This document shows positions 1 to 8,452 of a stretch of DNA of 62,602 nt, in pieces. Below the pieces are notes generated by a model, which did not search any database, was not told where the DNA came from, and saw nothing but the letters and a program-made list of their open reading frames with translations. Source of the DNA: Saprospiraceae bacterium. Lineage in GTDB: Bacteria; Bacteroidota; Bacteroidia; Chitinophagales; Saprospiraceae. The stretch lies in contig JALHLK010000025.1 of assembly GCA_022844565.1 (NCBI GenBank), positions 1-62,602 on the forward strand. Direction: 5' to 3'. The translations under genes and the position numbers were made by a program. Numbering within the stretch: the stretch's first letter is position 1; each line of letters starts with the position of its first letter.

Positions 1-61
1 ATTTTAGTTTTGTATCCCATAGTATTTATTATCTAGTTATGTAACTAGATACAAAAGTCCA

Positions 62-100
62 TAAAAAAAGGGAAAAAACAAAATTTTTCCCCTTTTTTTT
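62..100. terminator. A/T-flanked hairpin, probably bidirectional terminator
   Basis: An A-run followed by GGG and A5 is mirrored after a short A-rich loop by T5, CCCC and a T8 run, giving a roughly 15 bp stem. The A and T tracts on both sides would let it terminate transcription in either direction. The gene it serves lies outside the window to the left. Confidence 0.5.
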
Positions 101-120
101 GAAAAGTGCCAAACTCCAGA

Positions 121-140
121 CAACGGATTTTAATCCGTTG
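121..140. repeat. Perfect 9 bp inverted repeat
   Basis: CAACGGATT and AATCCGTTG are exact reverse complements separated by two bases. It sits in the 329-base leader region before the SDR gene. It could be an operator or a small intergenic hairpin; nothing shows which. Apart from this and the hairpin at 62-100, I see nothing else in positions 1-329. Confidence 0.4.
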
Positions 141-329
141 ATTTTAAAAAATATATAACTTTGAGAGCCGTAAGCTCGATACATATAAACATAATGCAAT
201 AAAATATGACAATTGTTACCTTATCAACCTTAGGCATTAATATTAGATAAAAATATCATCAAAACCATACCGAAAACCTAAATTTCCCTACCTTAGTCAA
301 AATTTTCAAATCTATAAAAAAGCAGGATT

Positions 330-1082
330 ATGTTTGATTTATCTGGTAAAGTAGCCATCGTCACAGGAGCAAGTAAAGGAATTGGCAAAGCAATAGCATA
401 TGCATACGGTAAAAACGGGGCTAAAGTTGTGGTTTCTAGTAGAGATCAAAGCACTTTGGATGAGGTGGTCGCAGAATTTGCACTAGAAGGGATATCGGCC
501 ATTGGTATTGCAGCTCATGTGGGGAAGACCGACGATTTGGTCAATTTAGTGCAGAAAACTATTGATAACTTTGGAGGAATAGACATCATCGTAAATAATG
601 CTGCTATCAATCCTCATTTTGGTCCTTTAGAGGATCTAGATGAGAAGGCTTACCATAAAATCATGGACGTAAACCTCAAAGCACCTTTGGAATTGGCGAA
701 ATTGGTTCTACCCTACATGAAAAAATCTGGAAAGGGTTCAATTATCAACATCAGTAGTGTAGAAGGTACAAGTCCATCGCCTGGATTGGGCATGTATAGT
801 GTGAGCAAAGCAGCCCTCAATATGCTTACCAAATCTATGGCCGTAGAATGGGGTAAGTACAATATCAGAACCAACTCCATATGTCCTGGATTGATACAAA
901 CCAAATTTAGCGAAGCGCTCTGGACCAATGATCAAATCATGAAATCATTGATGCATAAAATTGCCCTAAAAAGAATTGGTCATCCTGAAGAGATCGCAGG
1001 ATTAGCGCTTTTTCTTGCTTCAGATGCAGGGGCTTATTGCACAGGGAGCTTGTTTACGGCTGATGGTGGGTATTTGATTTAA
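330..1082 (+). CDS. SDR family NAD(P)-dependent oxidoreductase
   Basis: Classical short-chain dehydrogenase/reductase of 250 residues, the normal family length. Visible motifs are the Rossmann glycine motif TGASKGIG (residues 12-19), NNAA (89-92), the catalytic Ser around 142-143 and YSVSK (Tyr156, Lys160). The C-terminal PEEIAGLALFLASDAG stretch and TADGG ending are typical of the FabG/glucose-dehydrogenase-like branch. It probably reduces or oxidises a carbonyl/alcohol substrate with NAD(P)H in the cytoplasm, but the substrate cannot be told from sequence. The gene stands alone: the next gene is on the opposite strand, 40 bases beyond the stop. The ATG start is preceded by an AGCAGG stretch. 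Confidence 0.9.
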   Translation: MFDLSGKVAIVTGASKGIGKAIAYAYGKNGAKVVVSSRDQSTLDEVVAEFALEGISAIGIAAHVGKTDDLVNLVQKTIDNFGGIDIIVNNAAINPHFGPLEDLDEKAYHKIMDVNLKAPLELAKLVLPYMKKSGKGSIINISSVEGTSPSPGLGMYSVSKAALNMLTKSMAVEWGKYNIRTNSICPGLIQTKFSEALWTNDQIMKSLMHKIALKRIGHPEEIAGLALFLASDAGAYCTGSLFTADGGYLI

Positions 1083-1122
1083 TTTTAGGATTTTAGATAT
1101 CTAGGTATTAACCCAAAAATAT

Positions 1123-1554
1123 CTAATTCTTAACCTCCAATGTTTTTGTCTTAATCGTCTTAGCAATAAAGAATAAGAGATAACCAAATGGTCCAAACAT
1201 AAATGTAAATGGAAGTATCAAGGAATATATCCATCGTGATAATCCTATTTTTTGAGATTCCCTCACAATGTAAGCTCCCACAAAAAGATCAAATGCTAGG
1301 TAGTGAATCCATCCTGCAGCAACTGCTTCGTCATTTTGGAATAAAGCTTTTACATTAGCAAGTGTACTAAAGCTATTTGGATCAAAATTTCCGATACCCT
1401 TACCTATCATAATCGTATATAATACGGCTAATACAATAATTACACCACTAATCACAGAGGATTGTGTATGTTTCCAATTGGGTAAAATCAATAAAAGCAA
1501 CCAACCTATTAAAACAAAACCGTTGCAAAAAGAAAAAATTGATGATGGATCCAT
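1123..1554 (-). CDS. ABA4-like (DUF4281) membrane protein
   Basis: Small integral membrane protein with about four hydrophobic segments. The block GWIHYLAFDLFVGAYI followed by an arginine-rich loop and FMFGPFGYLLF is the hallmark of the ABA4-like family. Plant ABA4 is needed for neoxanthin synthesis; the function of the bacterial members is not settled. The start at 1554 (MDPSSIF) fits the family better than an ATG six codons upstream at 1572. It converges with the SDR gene. Confidence 0.8.
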   Translation of the reverse strand: MDPSSIFSFCNGFVLIGWLLLLILPNWKHTQSSVISGVIIVLAVLYTIMIGKGIGNFDPNSFSTLANVKALFQNDEAVAAGWIHYLAFDLFVGAYIVRESQKIGLSRWIYSLILPFTFMFGPFGYLLFFIAKTIKTKTLEVKN

Positions 1555-1757
1555 TATAGCATAATTTATCATGCAATATAGTAACGAAGTGTGAATAGTT
1601 AAGAATTTTAAAGACTAAATCTATTAGAAAACCAAAATTACCTTTTAGGCTTCATCGCTTTAAGCACCTTTAATGTTGGATCATTGGAGCGATTTTCATT
1701 ACTTCCCTTTCGGCTGCCAAAAATTGCTACCCTTCCCTCTTTATCACAATTAAATCA

Positions 1758-3272
1758 TTACTTTACATCAGGAAACTTTATACCTCGCATGATTAAGGTT
1801 TCTCTTATTTTACCTTCATGCCCCATTAGCAAAGCTTTTCTATAATACTCAAAGGCTAAATTAGTATTGCCATCTTTTAAAGCTTTATCGCCTAAGATTT
1901 CTAGTTCCACTGGGTTGACATTCTCTGTCTTAATTCCCCGCATAAACTTTTCTTCAATCGTTAAACCGTCCTTGACCATTTCTTTTAATAAATTCAAGTC
2001 TTTGGCATATTTAGGATTTCCTCCTGATACCATAATCCCCTCTTCGATATAATCTTTTGCATCGGCAACCTTATTTTGAATGACCAATGTTTTTGAAAGA
2101 ATAATGTAGCTTTCTACCCGAGTAGGAAAATAATCAATTGCACTTTTTGATACTTTTTCAAGTTCTGTGTAATCTGCCAATATATCCAAAGACCTCATCA
2201 GATTTTCCCAAACTGCATAATTACGATCATTGAGTTTAAGTGTCTTTTGGTATTGTTGTACTGCGCCTTTGTACTTATGTCGAGCATAGAGTACGTCGCC
2301 ATAAAAGGCTTGTGCTTTTGCTTCCATAGGATGTGTAAGTGACAAGTTTTGCCCAATATCAGCCAACTCATCAAGATAAGACGTATCATTTTTTTCAACA
2401 AAATCTTTCAGATAAGGCATCAATTCCTTGATTTTTTCGTCAATTGGAATATTCTGATTTTTGATCAGAGGCATGATCGTTCTTAAATATGCAGATTCTG
2501 CATTTTTCTTAGTATCAGCCGTTTTTAAGATAGCAAGATTTGCTTCTGTATCGTTGGGATTGATTTGTTTGACTTGTGCATACACTTTTTGGGCCTCATT
2601 CTGATTACCTTTTTCTAGGTGAAATTGTGCTAATAACTTAAGGTACCCTATATTATTTTTGTCTTTGGCGATTAGTTTTGTAATAATGGATTCTTTTTCT
2701 TTACAATTTGTTAGATTACAAACTTCGAAGCTACGTTGGAGGATTTTTTCACTTTCGCCAAAAGTTGTTGTCATTTTGGATAAAACTGGCTTTGCAAGTG
2801 CATATTTCTTATTTGTTAATAGGTAGTCGATGTATTGATCATAATAAGCGACTTTTTTTGAAGAAAGGTTAATTAGATCACTGAAGTATCTTTCGCGCTC
2901 AGCGTCATAAGGATAGTTTATCAATTTAGATGTATAATATTCAAGGAAATAAACATTCTTAGGTTCATTTCGAATGGCTTGTTCCATGTAGCGCTGAGCG
3001 TCAACCCAACTATTTTTTTCAATATAAACCTTTGCTAGTTCAAATGCTACGATTGCATTTGTTCGATCTTTATTGAGTAATCCTTCCAATTTGGATATGG
3101 CCACATCATATTTACCGATAAAAACATTCTTCTTAGCATCTATAATGATCGATTCCGCATCAGATTCTTCCTTGTCTTTATCTGATTCTAAAGTAACTTG
3201 ACAAAAAGACACTTGAGTCACCCAAATAAGTGTAAAAAAAATTAAAAAAGTACGATTTGTTTTTTTGATCAT
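1758..3272 (-). CDS. Secreted or periplasmic TPR-repeat protein
   Basis: 504 residues. It begins with a hydrophobic signal peptide (after KKTNRTF) ending near Cys-Gln and is otherwise built of tetratricopeptide-like helical repeats, for example around residues 50-110, 200-250, 310-360 and 450-495. Such proteins act as scaffolds for protein-protein contacts. The N-terminal region after the signal peptide is rich in Asp, Glu and Ser. No catalytic domain is seen. It is monocistronic, with acpP upstream on the same strand but separated by a terminator. The partner is unknown. Confidence 0.75.
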   Translation of the reverse strand: MIKKTNRTFLIFFTLIWVTQVSFCQVTLESDKDKEESDAESIIIDAKKNVFIGKYDVAISKLEGLLNKDRTNAIVAFELAKVYIEKNSWVDAQRYMEQAIRNEPKNVYFLEYYTSKLINYPYDAERERYFSDLINLSSKKVAYYDQYIDYLLTNKKYALAKPVLSKMTTTFGESEKILQRSFEVCNLTNCKEKESIITKLIAKDKNNIGYLKLLAQFHLEKGNQNEAQKVYAQVKQINPNDTEANLAILKTADTKKNAESAYLRTIMPLIKNQNIPIDEKIKELMPYLKDFVEKNDTSYLDELADIGQNLSLTHPMEAKAQAFYGDVLYARHKYKGAVQQYQKTLKLNDRNYAVWENLMRSLDILADYTELEKVSKSAIDYFPTRVESYIILSKTLVIQNKVADAKDYIEEGIMVSGGNPKYAKDLNLLKEMVKDGLTIEEKFMRGIKTENVNPVELEILGDKALKDGNTNLAFEYYRKALLMGHEGKIRETLIMRGIKFPDVK

Positions 3273-3438
3273 TTTACAATAAGTATTTTTTAAGTCTTTG
3301 AGGAATCAATGAAAATACCTCATACGAAGCTTCTTGAAGTAAACGTAAAAATAATCTAAAGTTATTAAAAACTAACAACATTAATGTTTTAGTAACCTTT
3401 CACAAAGTAGTGAGATTTTCTCTCTGTATAAAAAACTA

Positions 3439-3463
3439 AAGGGAGGCAATTTATACCTCCCTT
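3439..3463 (-). terminator. Rho-independent terminator of acpP
   Basis: AAGGGAGG and CCTCCCTT form an 8 bp perfect stem with a 9-base loop. Read on the minus strand it is followed by TAGTTTTTT, so it terminates the acpP transcript about 70 bases past the stop codon. Confidence 0.8.
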
Positions 3464-3534
3464 CAAATTATTTCTTAGCTCGATGCTAAATTTCACTAAA
3501 TTGTATGATCAAAGTAGAGAAAGCTTTTGTATAA

Positions 3535-3771
3535 CTAAGCCTTTTGAGCTTCGATATATTCTATAGCCTGACCTACAGTTGTAATTTTTTCAGCATCTTC
3601 ATCAGGAATAGTAGTATCAAACTCTTTTTCAAACTCCATAATAAGCTCCACTGTATCTAATGAATCCGCACCCAAGTCATTGGTAAAGCTAGCTTCTGAT
3701 GTAACCTCAGACTCATCAACACCTAATCTGTCTACAATAATTTTCTTTACTTTTTCAGCAATTTCTGACAT
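3535..3771 (-). CDS. acpP: Acyl carrier protein
   Basis: 78 residues, acidic, with the conserved 4'-phosphopantetheine attachment motif GADSLD (Ser37) and helix II sequence [11 protein letters not shown]. It carries growing acyl chains in type II fatty-acid synthesis in the cytoplasm. In many Bacteroidota acpP is followed directly by fabF and rnc. Here the gene is followed by a terminator and then by an unrelated TPR gene, so it is transcribed alone. The ATG start gives exactly the usual family length. Confidence 0.95.
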   Translation of the reverse strand: MSEIAEKVKKIIVDRLGVDESEVTSEASFTNDLGADSLDTVELIMEFEKEFDTTIPDEDAEKITTVGQAIEYIEAQKA

Positions 3772-4081
3772 TTTTTATCATTTTAAGTTAAAACAAAAAT
3801 TTTCTTCAGAATCAACTAATTAATTCTTAAAGTCGATTTGATAATGCAAAGAAAGGCATAAAGAGATTCATAAACAAGTACTTTTATCATTTATTTAACA
3901 AAATCTCATATTTGGTTTAAATGAATATTATTTCTTAAGTAATCTTCAACAAAGTTTGAAGAGTATTTGGTAATGATGTGTATACACCCTATTTTTGGTC
4001 GTTATTTCAAAAATGGAAATCCACATTTATTTAAATCAGATAATCTGGTTTAGCTATTTATAAATTAAAACAAAAATCAAG
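3772..4081. other. Divergent intergenic region between acpP and pyk
   Basis: 310 very AT-rich bases holding the promoters of both divergent genes. I could not place an unambiguous TAnnTTTG element for either, and there is no plausible ORF or strong hairpin. Confidence 0.5.
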
Positions 4082-5527
4082 TTGAACAAAGAATTAAACG
4101 CTGTAGAAGTGCAAAAAACAAAAATCGTAGCCACAATTGGACCTGCGTGTAGCAGTTATGAGGGATTACTTTCATTGGTAAATGCTGGGGTAGATGTATT
4201 TAGACTTAACTTTTCACACGGTTCTCACGATGAGCATCTTGAGGTAATTGAACGAATTGTAAAAATAAATGAAGAATATGATACACACGTCAGTATACTA
4301 GCAGACTTACAAGGTCCGAAGTTAAGGGTTGGAGAAATGGAAAATGGTGGTATTGATATTGCACCCGGAGATATTCTTACCTTCACTAATGAAAAATGTG
4401 TAGGTACAAAAGATAAAATCTACATGAGTTATGACCAATTTGCACAGGATGTAAATGTCGGAGAAAAAATATTGGTAGACGATGGTAAAATAGAGCTAGA
4501 AGTTTACAGCACAAATAAAGTCAATGAGGTAAAACTCTTAGTTAAATTCGGAAGTAAACTCTCGTCTAAAAAAGGAGTAAACTTGCCAGATACCAACGTT
4601 TCGTTACCTTGTCTTACCAAAAAAGATTTAGAGGATTTAGACTTTATTTTAACAAAACCTGTCAATTGGGTAGCGCTATCTTTTGTAAGAAAAGCTGAAG
4701 ATATTATCGACATCAAGCAAAGGATAAAGGCTGCTGGGAAAGATATGCTAGTGGTCGCAAAAATAGAAAAGCCTGAAGCAATAAGAAATATAAAAGAAAT
4801 AATCAAAGAAACCGACTGTATAATGATTGCTAGAGGTGATTTAGGCGTAGAAATTCCTATTGAGAAATTACCATCATTACAAAAAATGATTATTAAGAGA
4901 TGTATACAAAAAGCTAAACCAGTCATAGTAGCAACCCAAATGATGGAAAGTATGATCACCAATCCATCACCAACACGAGCGGAAGTGACAGATGTGGCTA
5001 ACGCAGTATTGGATGGAACTGACGCTGTAATGTTAAGCGGAGAGACCTCAGTCGGAGCTCATCCTGCTAGAGTAGTCGAAGCTATGAATGCAATCATCTT
5101 AGATGCAGAAATGCATTATGAAATGATGGATAAAAGGCCCAAACCAGACAATGAGTCAGAATCTTATCTTTCTGACGTAATATGCCTTACCGCACCAAAG
5201 ATCGCTGAGGAAATTGGAGCGAAAGCCATTATTGGTTTAACTGTCTCTGGTTATACAGCTTTTAAAATGTCAAGTTATAGACCAACGGCTCCAATTTATA
5301 TGTTTTCTGATCGTAAACACATGTTGAATACGTTAAACTTAGTAAGAGGTGTCAAGTGTTTTAGTTATGAAAAATTTACTACAACTGACGAAACTATTCA
5401 TGATACGATAGAAATTTTAAAGGCAAAAGGACTTCTGCAAGCAGGTGATCTAGCTGTCAATACAGGTAGTATGCCAATACAAAAAAGATTTAAAACCAAT
5501 ACCATTAAGATCTCAATTGTAGAGTAG
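4082..5527 (+). CDS. pyk: Pyruvate kinase
   Basis: 481 residues, full length. It catalyses phosphoenolpyruvate + ADP to pyruvate + ATP, the last step of glycolysis. Visible motifs are KIVATIGPA at the N-terminus, FRLNFSHG, ADLQGPKLR, the catalytic MIARGDLGVEIP block and VATQMMESM...PTRAEVTDVANAVLDG. The start is TTG at 4082: an in-frame TAA lies at 4061 and no ATG or GTG occurs between the two, while the first in-frame ATG further in would delete the conserved N-terminus. An A-rich leader stands in place of a Shine-Dalgarno site. The gene is monocistronic. Confidence 0.95.
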   Translation: MNKELNAVEVQKTKIVATIGPACSSYEGLLSLVNAGVDVFRLNFSHGSHDEHLEVIERIVKINEEYDTHVSILADLQGPKLRVGEMENGGIDIAPGDILTFTNEKCVGTKDKIYMSYDQFAQDVNVGEKILVDDGKIELEVYSTNKVNEVKLLVKFGSKLSSKKGVNLPDTNVSLPCLTKKDLEDLDFILTKPVNWVALSFVRKAEDIIDIKQRIKAAGKDMLVVAKIEKPEAIRNIKEIIKETDCIMIARGDLGVEIPIEKLPSLQKMIIKRCIQKAKPVIVATQMMESMITNPSPTRAEVTDVANAVLDGTDAVMLSGETSVGAHPARVVEAMNAIILDAEMHYEMMDKRPKPDNESESYLSDVICLTAPKIAEEIGAKAIIGLTVSGYTAFKMSSYRPTAPIYMFSDRKHMLNTLNLVRGVKCFSYEKFTTTDETIHDTIEILKAKGLLQAGDLAVNTGSMPIQKRFKTNTIKISIVE

Positions 5528-5730
5528 CTATTGCTTATTATTATCTTTTTTAAATCAAATATTTGTTAACAGAAGTTTAATAGTATAAAATGTTACCAAA
5601 CATTCGAACTTTCGTCATAAATTTGTGCTATTGATAAAAGTTTGCAACATTTTGGTTTGATTTTTGATATAATTATTAATCAAAATCATTAATGGTCAAA
5701 ATTTTATGAATACTATTAAAATAAATTTAT

Positions 5731-5738
5731 TAACTTTG
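5731..5738 (+). promoter_or_regulatory. Bacteroidota -7 element for the DUF1573 gene
   Basis: TAACTTTG matches the TAnnTTTG -7 consensus. The predicted transcript start near 5745 leaves a leader of about 11 bases. The -33 TTTG element is weak or absent. Confidence 0.55.
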
Positions 5739-5755
5739 TAAAAAAATTAAATACA

Positions 5756-6220
5756 ATGAAAAGATTTTTCTTACTAACCGTACTTTTCACCTTTATTGCC
5801 TTTACCTCTAATGCGCAGACTGCACCAGCTACAAAAGGTCCTAAATTAACTTTTGATAATGGTCAAGATGCAACCGATGTTGATTATGGAAATATCGAAT
5901 TTGGTTCTGATAGAGTTAGAAAAGTAAAGTTGACCAACACAGGAAATGAGCCTCTAATCATCAATAGTGCTACGGGTTCGTGCGGATGTACGGTACCTAC
6001 TCCTCCTAAAGATCCAATCTTACCTGGAGAAAGTGCTTTCTTAGAAATCAATTACGACACAAACAGACCTGGAGGTATCAACAAAACAGTAACTGTAAGA
6101 ACTGCTCATGGTACAGAACACTATATCAGAGTATTAGGAACTGTTAAGCCTCAAGCTGCTAAAGAAATAGCTGTACCGGTAGGTAATAGCATTATTAAGA
6201 CAGAGGGAGGAAATAACTAA
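5756..6220 (+). CDS. Secreted DUF1573 (Ig-like/ASH-fold) protein
   Basis: 154 residues with a clear signal peptide (MKRFFLLTVLFTFIAF... cleaved around SNAQ). One DUF1573 domain follows (about residues 30-135), with the typical FGSDRVRKVKLTNTGNEPL and SCGCTVPTPPKDPILPGES blocks and the KTVTVRT strand. The family is a beta-sandwich found throughout the Bacteroidota exported proteome; its specific role is unknown. It has a strong upstream -7 element and its own terminator, so it is a single-gene unit. Confidence 0.85.
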   Translation: MKRFFLLTVLFTFIAFTSNAQTAPATKGPKLTFDNGQDATDVDYGNIEFGSDRVRKVKLTNTGNEPLIINSATGSCGCTVPTPPKDPILPGESAFLEINYDTNRPGGINKTVTVRTAHGTEHYIRVLGTVKPQAAKEIAVPVGNSIIKTEGGNN

Positions 6221-6246
6221 TCTCTTTTAGTTTTAAAGTCATACAT

Positions 6247-6281
6247 AAAAAAGGCGAATCAAATATGTGGTTCGCCTTTTT
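6247..6281 (+). terminator. Rho-independent terminator after the DUF1573 gene
   Basis: AAAAGGCGAA and TTCGCCTTTT form a near-perfect stem about 30 bases past the stop codon, followed by a T-rich tail. Confidence 0.85.
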
Positions 6282-6360
6282 TATTTACTAATATGGAGAA
6301 AATCGGTAAATTCCCCTTTTTAAAATTATCCAAGAAACTTTGCATTAACCCCCTTATTTC

Positions 6361-6605
6361 CTACATTGATTCCAATAAGTTAGCCCAATGTTTGTACTGC
6401 CATGAATTATATAAATTACAATTTTTGTATAATTTTTTATAAGCAAAATAAGTTTGCCAAACCACATAAAAAAACTCCTTTTGCACAAGCCAAATCATAT
6501 TCAATAGAATGCAATTGATTGAAGCTGGCACTATCTCAAAATGATTTTTCACTATTTTTGAATAGGACCAATCTACCAAGACCATCTTCAAAAAAACTAC
6601 TTGAT
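6361..6605 (-). pseudogene. Decayed copy of the crotonase gene at 7696-8448
   Basis: On the minus strand this stretch aligns with bases about 8105-8440, the 5' half of the intact enoyl-CoA hydratase-like gene. Shared landmarks include TTGATTGAAG, CATGAATT, AATTACAATTTTT and GACCA...TCTTC. By eye identity is roughly 70 percent, and about 90 bases near the original start are missing. A 76-codon frame remains open and still resembles the parent locally (KEFF, VLL/VLV, NCKK/KNC), but the AGA oxyanion motif and the GGG segment are gone and the gene ends mid-domain. It is almost certainly non-functional as a crotonase. It lies just after the duplicated sorting domain of the gene at 6618-7490, repeating the order of the parent locus. 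Confidence 0.75.
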
Positions 6606-6617
6606 TGGTTCTGATAT

Positions 6618-7490
6618 TTACTGTGCTTTTATAATTTTTTTGATAAAAGAAAAGTTTTTAGTAGCAACTTCTACAAAATAAATACCCATATTCAATGAAG
6701 TTACATCAAGAGGAACCACATTTACCCCACTTAATAAAGTGTTTTTTAATTGAATTCTAAGACTTCCATCATAAGTATACACTTTTATACTTGCTTCTGA
6801 AGACTCTTCGGTATGTATAACGATATTGACATTATCCATTGCAGGGTTAGGATAAAGGTGGAATTTATTAGCATTGATTTGAATTGTGTTAAGGGCCCCA
6901 CAATTAAAGTTGTGGTCTATTGTGCTATTTTTAAAACTGCACAAGGTGAAAAAGGCTGCGTCGAATATACAACTTATATCATAAAATGTAATGGGGTAAC
7001 TAATACTACCTATACCTTCCACGAAAACAATTGAATGATCTTGTGAGACAGAAGTTTTGCGCGCATCTTTCAAGGTCCACTGCCTTACAGGCTTATTAGC
7101 AATGGTGATTGTTTCTAGATTTACAACTACAAAAGAAGATAAAGAATCACTACAAGTTCCTTTCTTTGAGGTGACTAGTGTGTCACCTTTTTGCAAGTTA
7201 TAACGGAAGAAAAAAATAGATTTACCTTCTTCATAAATAAACAAGCTATCATTTTTTAATGCTATAAATTGATTACTGAATATCTTCTCATCTCCACATT
7301 TTAAATCAATTTTGTTGTAAGTAAGTCCCGATATCATGGTATCTTTTACCACGGTTGATTGCCAAATAGTCTGTAAGCCTAGCCAATCATACTGATAATT
7401 CCATACACTTCCAATCTCCGCAAAACTACTTTGTCCCTGAGCTATTTGAAAGCATATAAGAAGATTGAAAATGATAACAATTATTTTCAT
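6618..7490 (-). CDS. Secreted protein with T9SS type A sorting domain
   Basis: 290 residues: signal peptide (residues 1-19, ending AQGQ), an unrecognised all-beta-looking body (about 20-205) and a C-terminal type A T9SS sorting domain (about 212-290) with YPNPAMDNVNI, a KVYTYDGSL strand and a FIKKIIKAQ end. The sorting domain is nearly identical to that of the M36 protease at 8453-12013: I count about 16 differences in about 215 aligned bases. The body shares nothing obvious with the protease. The protein is presumably exported by the T9SS and anchored or released at the surface. Its function is unknown. Confidence 0.8.
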   Translation of the reverse strand: MKIIVIIFNLLICFQIAQGQSSFAEIGSVWNYQYDWLGLQTIWQSTVVKDTMISGLTYNKIDLKCGDEKIFSNQFIALKNDSLFIYEEGKSIFFFRYNLQKGDTLVTSKKGTCSDSLSSFVVVNLETITIANKPVRQWTLKDARKTSVSQDHSIVFVEGIGSISYPITFYDISCIFDAAFFTLCSFKNSTIDHNFNCGALNTIQINANKFHLYPNPAMDNVNIVIHTEESSEASIKVYTYDGSLRIQLKNTLLSGVNVVPLDVTSLNMGIYFVEVATKNFSFIKKIIKAQ

Positions 7491-7589
7491 TTTTAGGAAT
7501 TAGTAATGAATTTGTTTTCAAAGATTATAACAAATATTGAAACTGCTTATCTAAATTTTGAGTAGTGTGTATATAACATATTGCACAAA

Positions 7590-7647
7590 AATGTTTCTGA
7601 TTTTACCCACTAGATCCCTTGAAAGGGAAAACCAAATCAAAAACATT
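7590..7647. repeat. Nested inverted repeat flanked by short direct repeats
   Basis: AATGTTTCTGATTT (7590-7603) and AAATCAAAAACATT (7634-7647) are reverse complements with one mismatch, and TCCCTT/AAGGGA forms an inner hairpin. Similar words AGTAGTGTGTATATA (7561-7575) and AGCAGTGTGTGTATAT (from 7656) flank it as imperfect direct repeats. It lies between the crotonase stop and the next minus-strand gene, so it may be a terminator or a small miniature element. Confidence 0.45.
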
Positions 7648-7695
7648 CTAAAATGAGCAGTGTGTGTATATCCTATTATTATTCAATGATATATA

Positions 7696-8448
7696 CTACC
7701 TCAAAAACTTGCTTATCTCCTCCTTACATTCTTTTGTCATCAAAAGATTGGCACTCTGTTGGGCCCTTTCTTGAAGCAAGCTGGTCCAATGTGCTGTATT
7801 CTCCCAAAGCATTTGTTTTACTGCTGTCATAGCATTTTGACTCGTTGTCAACATGTTTGCTATATAAGTCTCCAAATACGCATCCGCTTGTTCTTGCGTC
7901 AAAAATACTTCGTTATAAAGTCCTCTTTCTTTTGCCCAATGAGCCGTTTGCCATTCCTTGGGGTTTAAAGCTAAGGCGATAAGGCTATGTAAACCCATTT
8001 TTCTTTCTACCATTGGACCTATCACTAATGGGCCCAATCCAATATTTAGTTCACTAAGACGAATAGTGGCATACTCACTTGCAATCGTATAGTCACAAGC
8101 AGCTGCGAGCCCAACTCCACCTCCTATTGCACTACCATGAATTCTACCAATTACAATTTTTTTACAATTGCGTATGGCTAATATCAAATTACCAAACCCC
8201 ATAAAAAACTCTTTTGCATCAACCAAATTATCAATAGAAAGTAATTGATTGAAGTTTGCTCCTGCACAAAATGTTTTACCACCACTTTTGAGTAAGACCA
8301 ATTTTACTTGGTCATCTTCTGATGCCTTATTGACATAAGAAGCCAATGTTTTAAGGTCAGCTAATGTCAGTGAATTATGAGCTTTCGTTTCAAAATAAAT
8401 GTGAGCAACCTGGTTTTCAACTGTATAAGATATCTGTGATTGGTCCAT
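7696..8448 (-). CDS. Enoyl-CoA hydratase/isomerase (crotonase) family protein
   Basis: 250 residues, normal crotonase length. The oxyanion-hole motif CAGANFNQL (61-69) and GRIHGSAIGGGVGLAAACD (101-119) are clear, followed by LSELNIGLGP. The residue matching the first catalytic Glu of rat enoyl-CoA hydratase is Gly in GGGVGL, whereas the second Glu is kept (Glu133). Methylglutaconyl-CoA-hydratase-like bacterial proteins look similar, so a role in branched-chain or fatty acyl-CoA breakdown is possible but not proven. It begins 5 bases after the protease stop codon, which suggests co-transcription. A decayed partial copy lies at 6361-6605. Confidence 0.85.
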   Translation of the reverse strand: MDQSQISYTVENQVAHIYFETKAHNSLTLADLKTLASYVNKASEDDQVKLVLLKSGGKTFCAGANFNQLLSIDNLVDAKEFFMGFGNLILAIRNCKKIVIGRIHGSAIGGGVGLAAACDYTIASEYATIRLSELNIGLGPLVIGPMVERKMGLHSLIALALNPKEWQTAHWAKERGLYNEVFLTQEQADAYLETYIANMLTTSQNAMTAVKQMLWENTAHWTSLLQERAQQSANLLMTKECKEEISKFLR

Positions 8449-8452
8449 ATAT

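Noticed and set aside
6592-6617. Start of an independent small gene before the crotonase remnant
   Set aside because: It matches the gap of the parent locus (ATTTACTGTGCTTTTATAAT) and is explained by the duplication.
6813-7034. Plus-strand frame opposite the T9SS gene
   Set aside because: It is antisense to a well-supported coding region with no domain.
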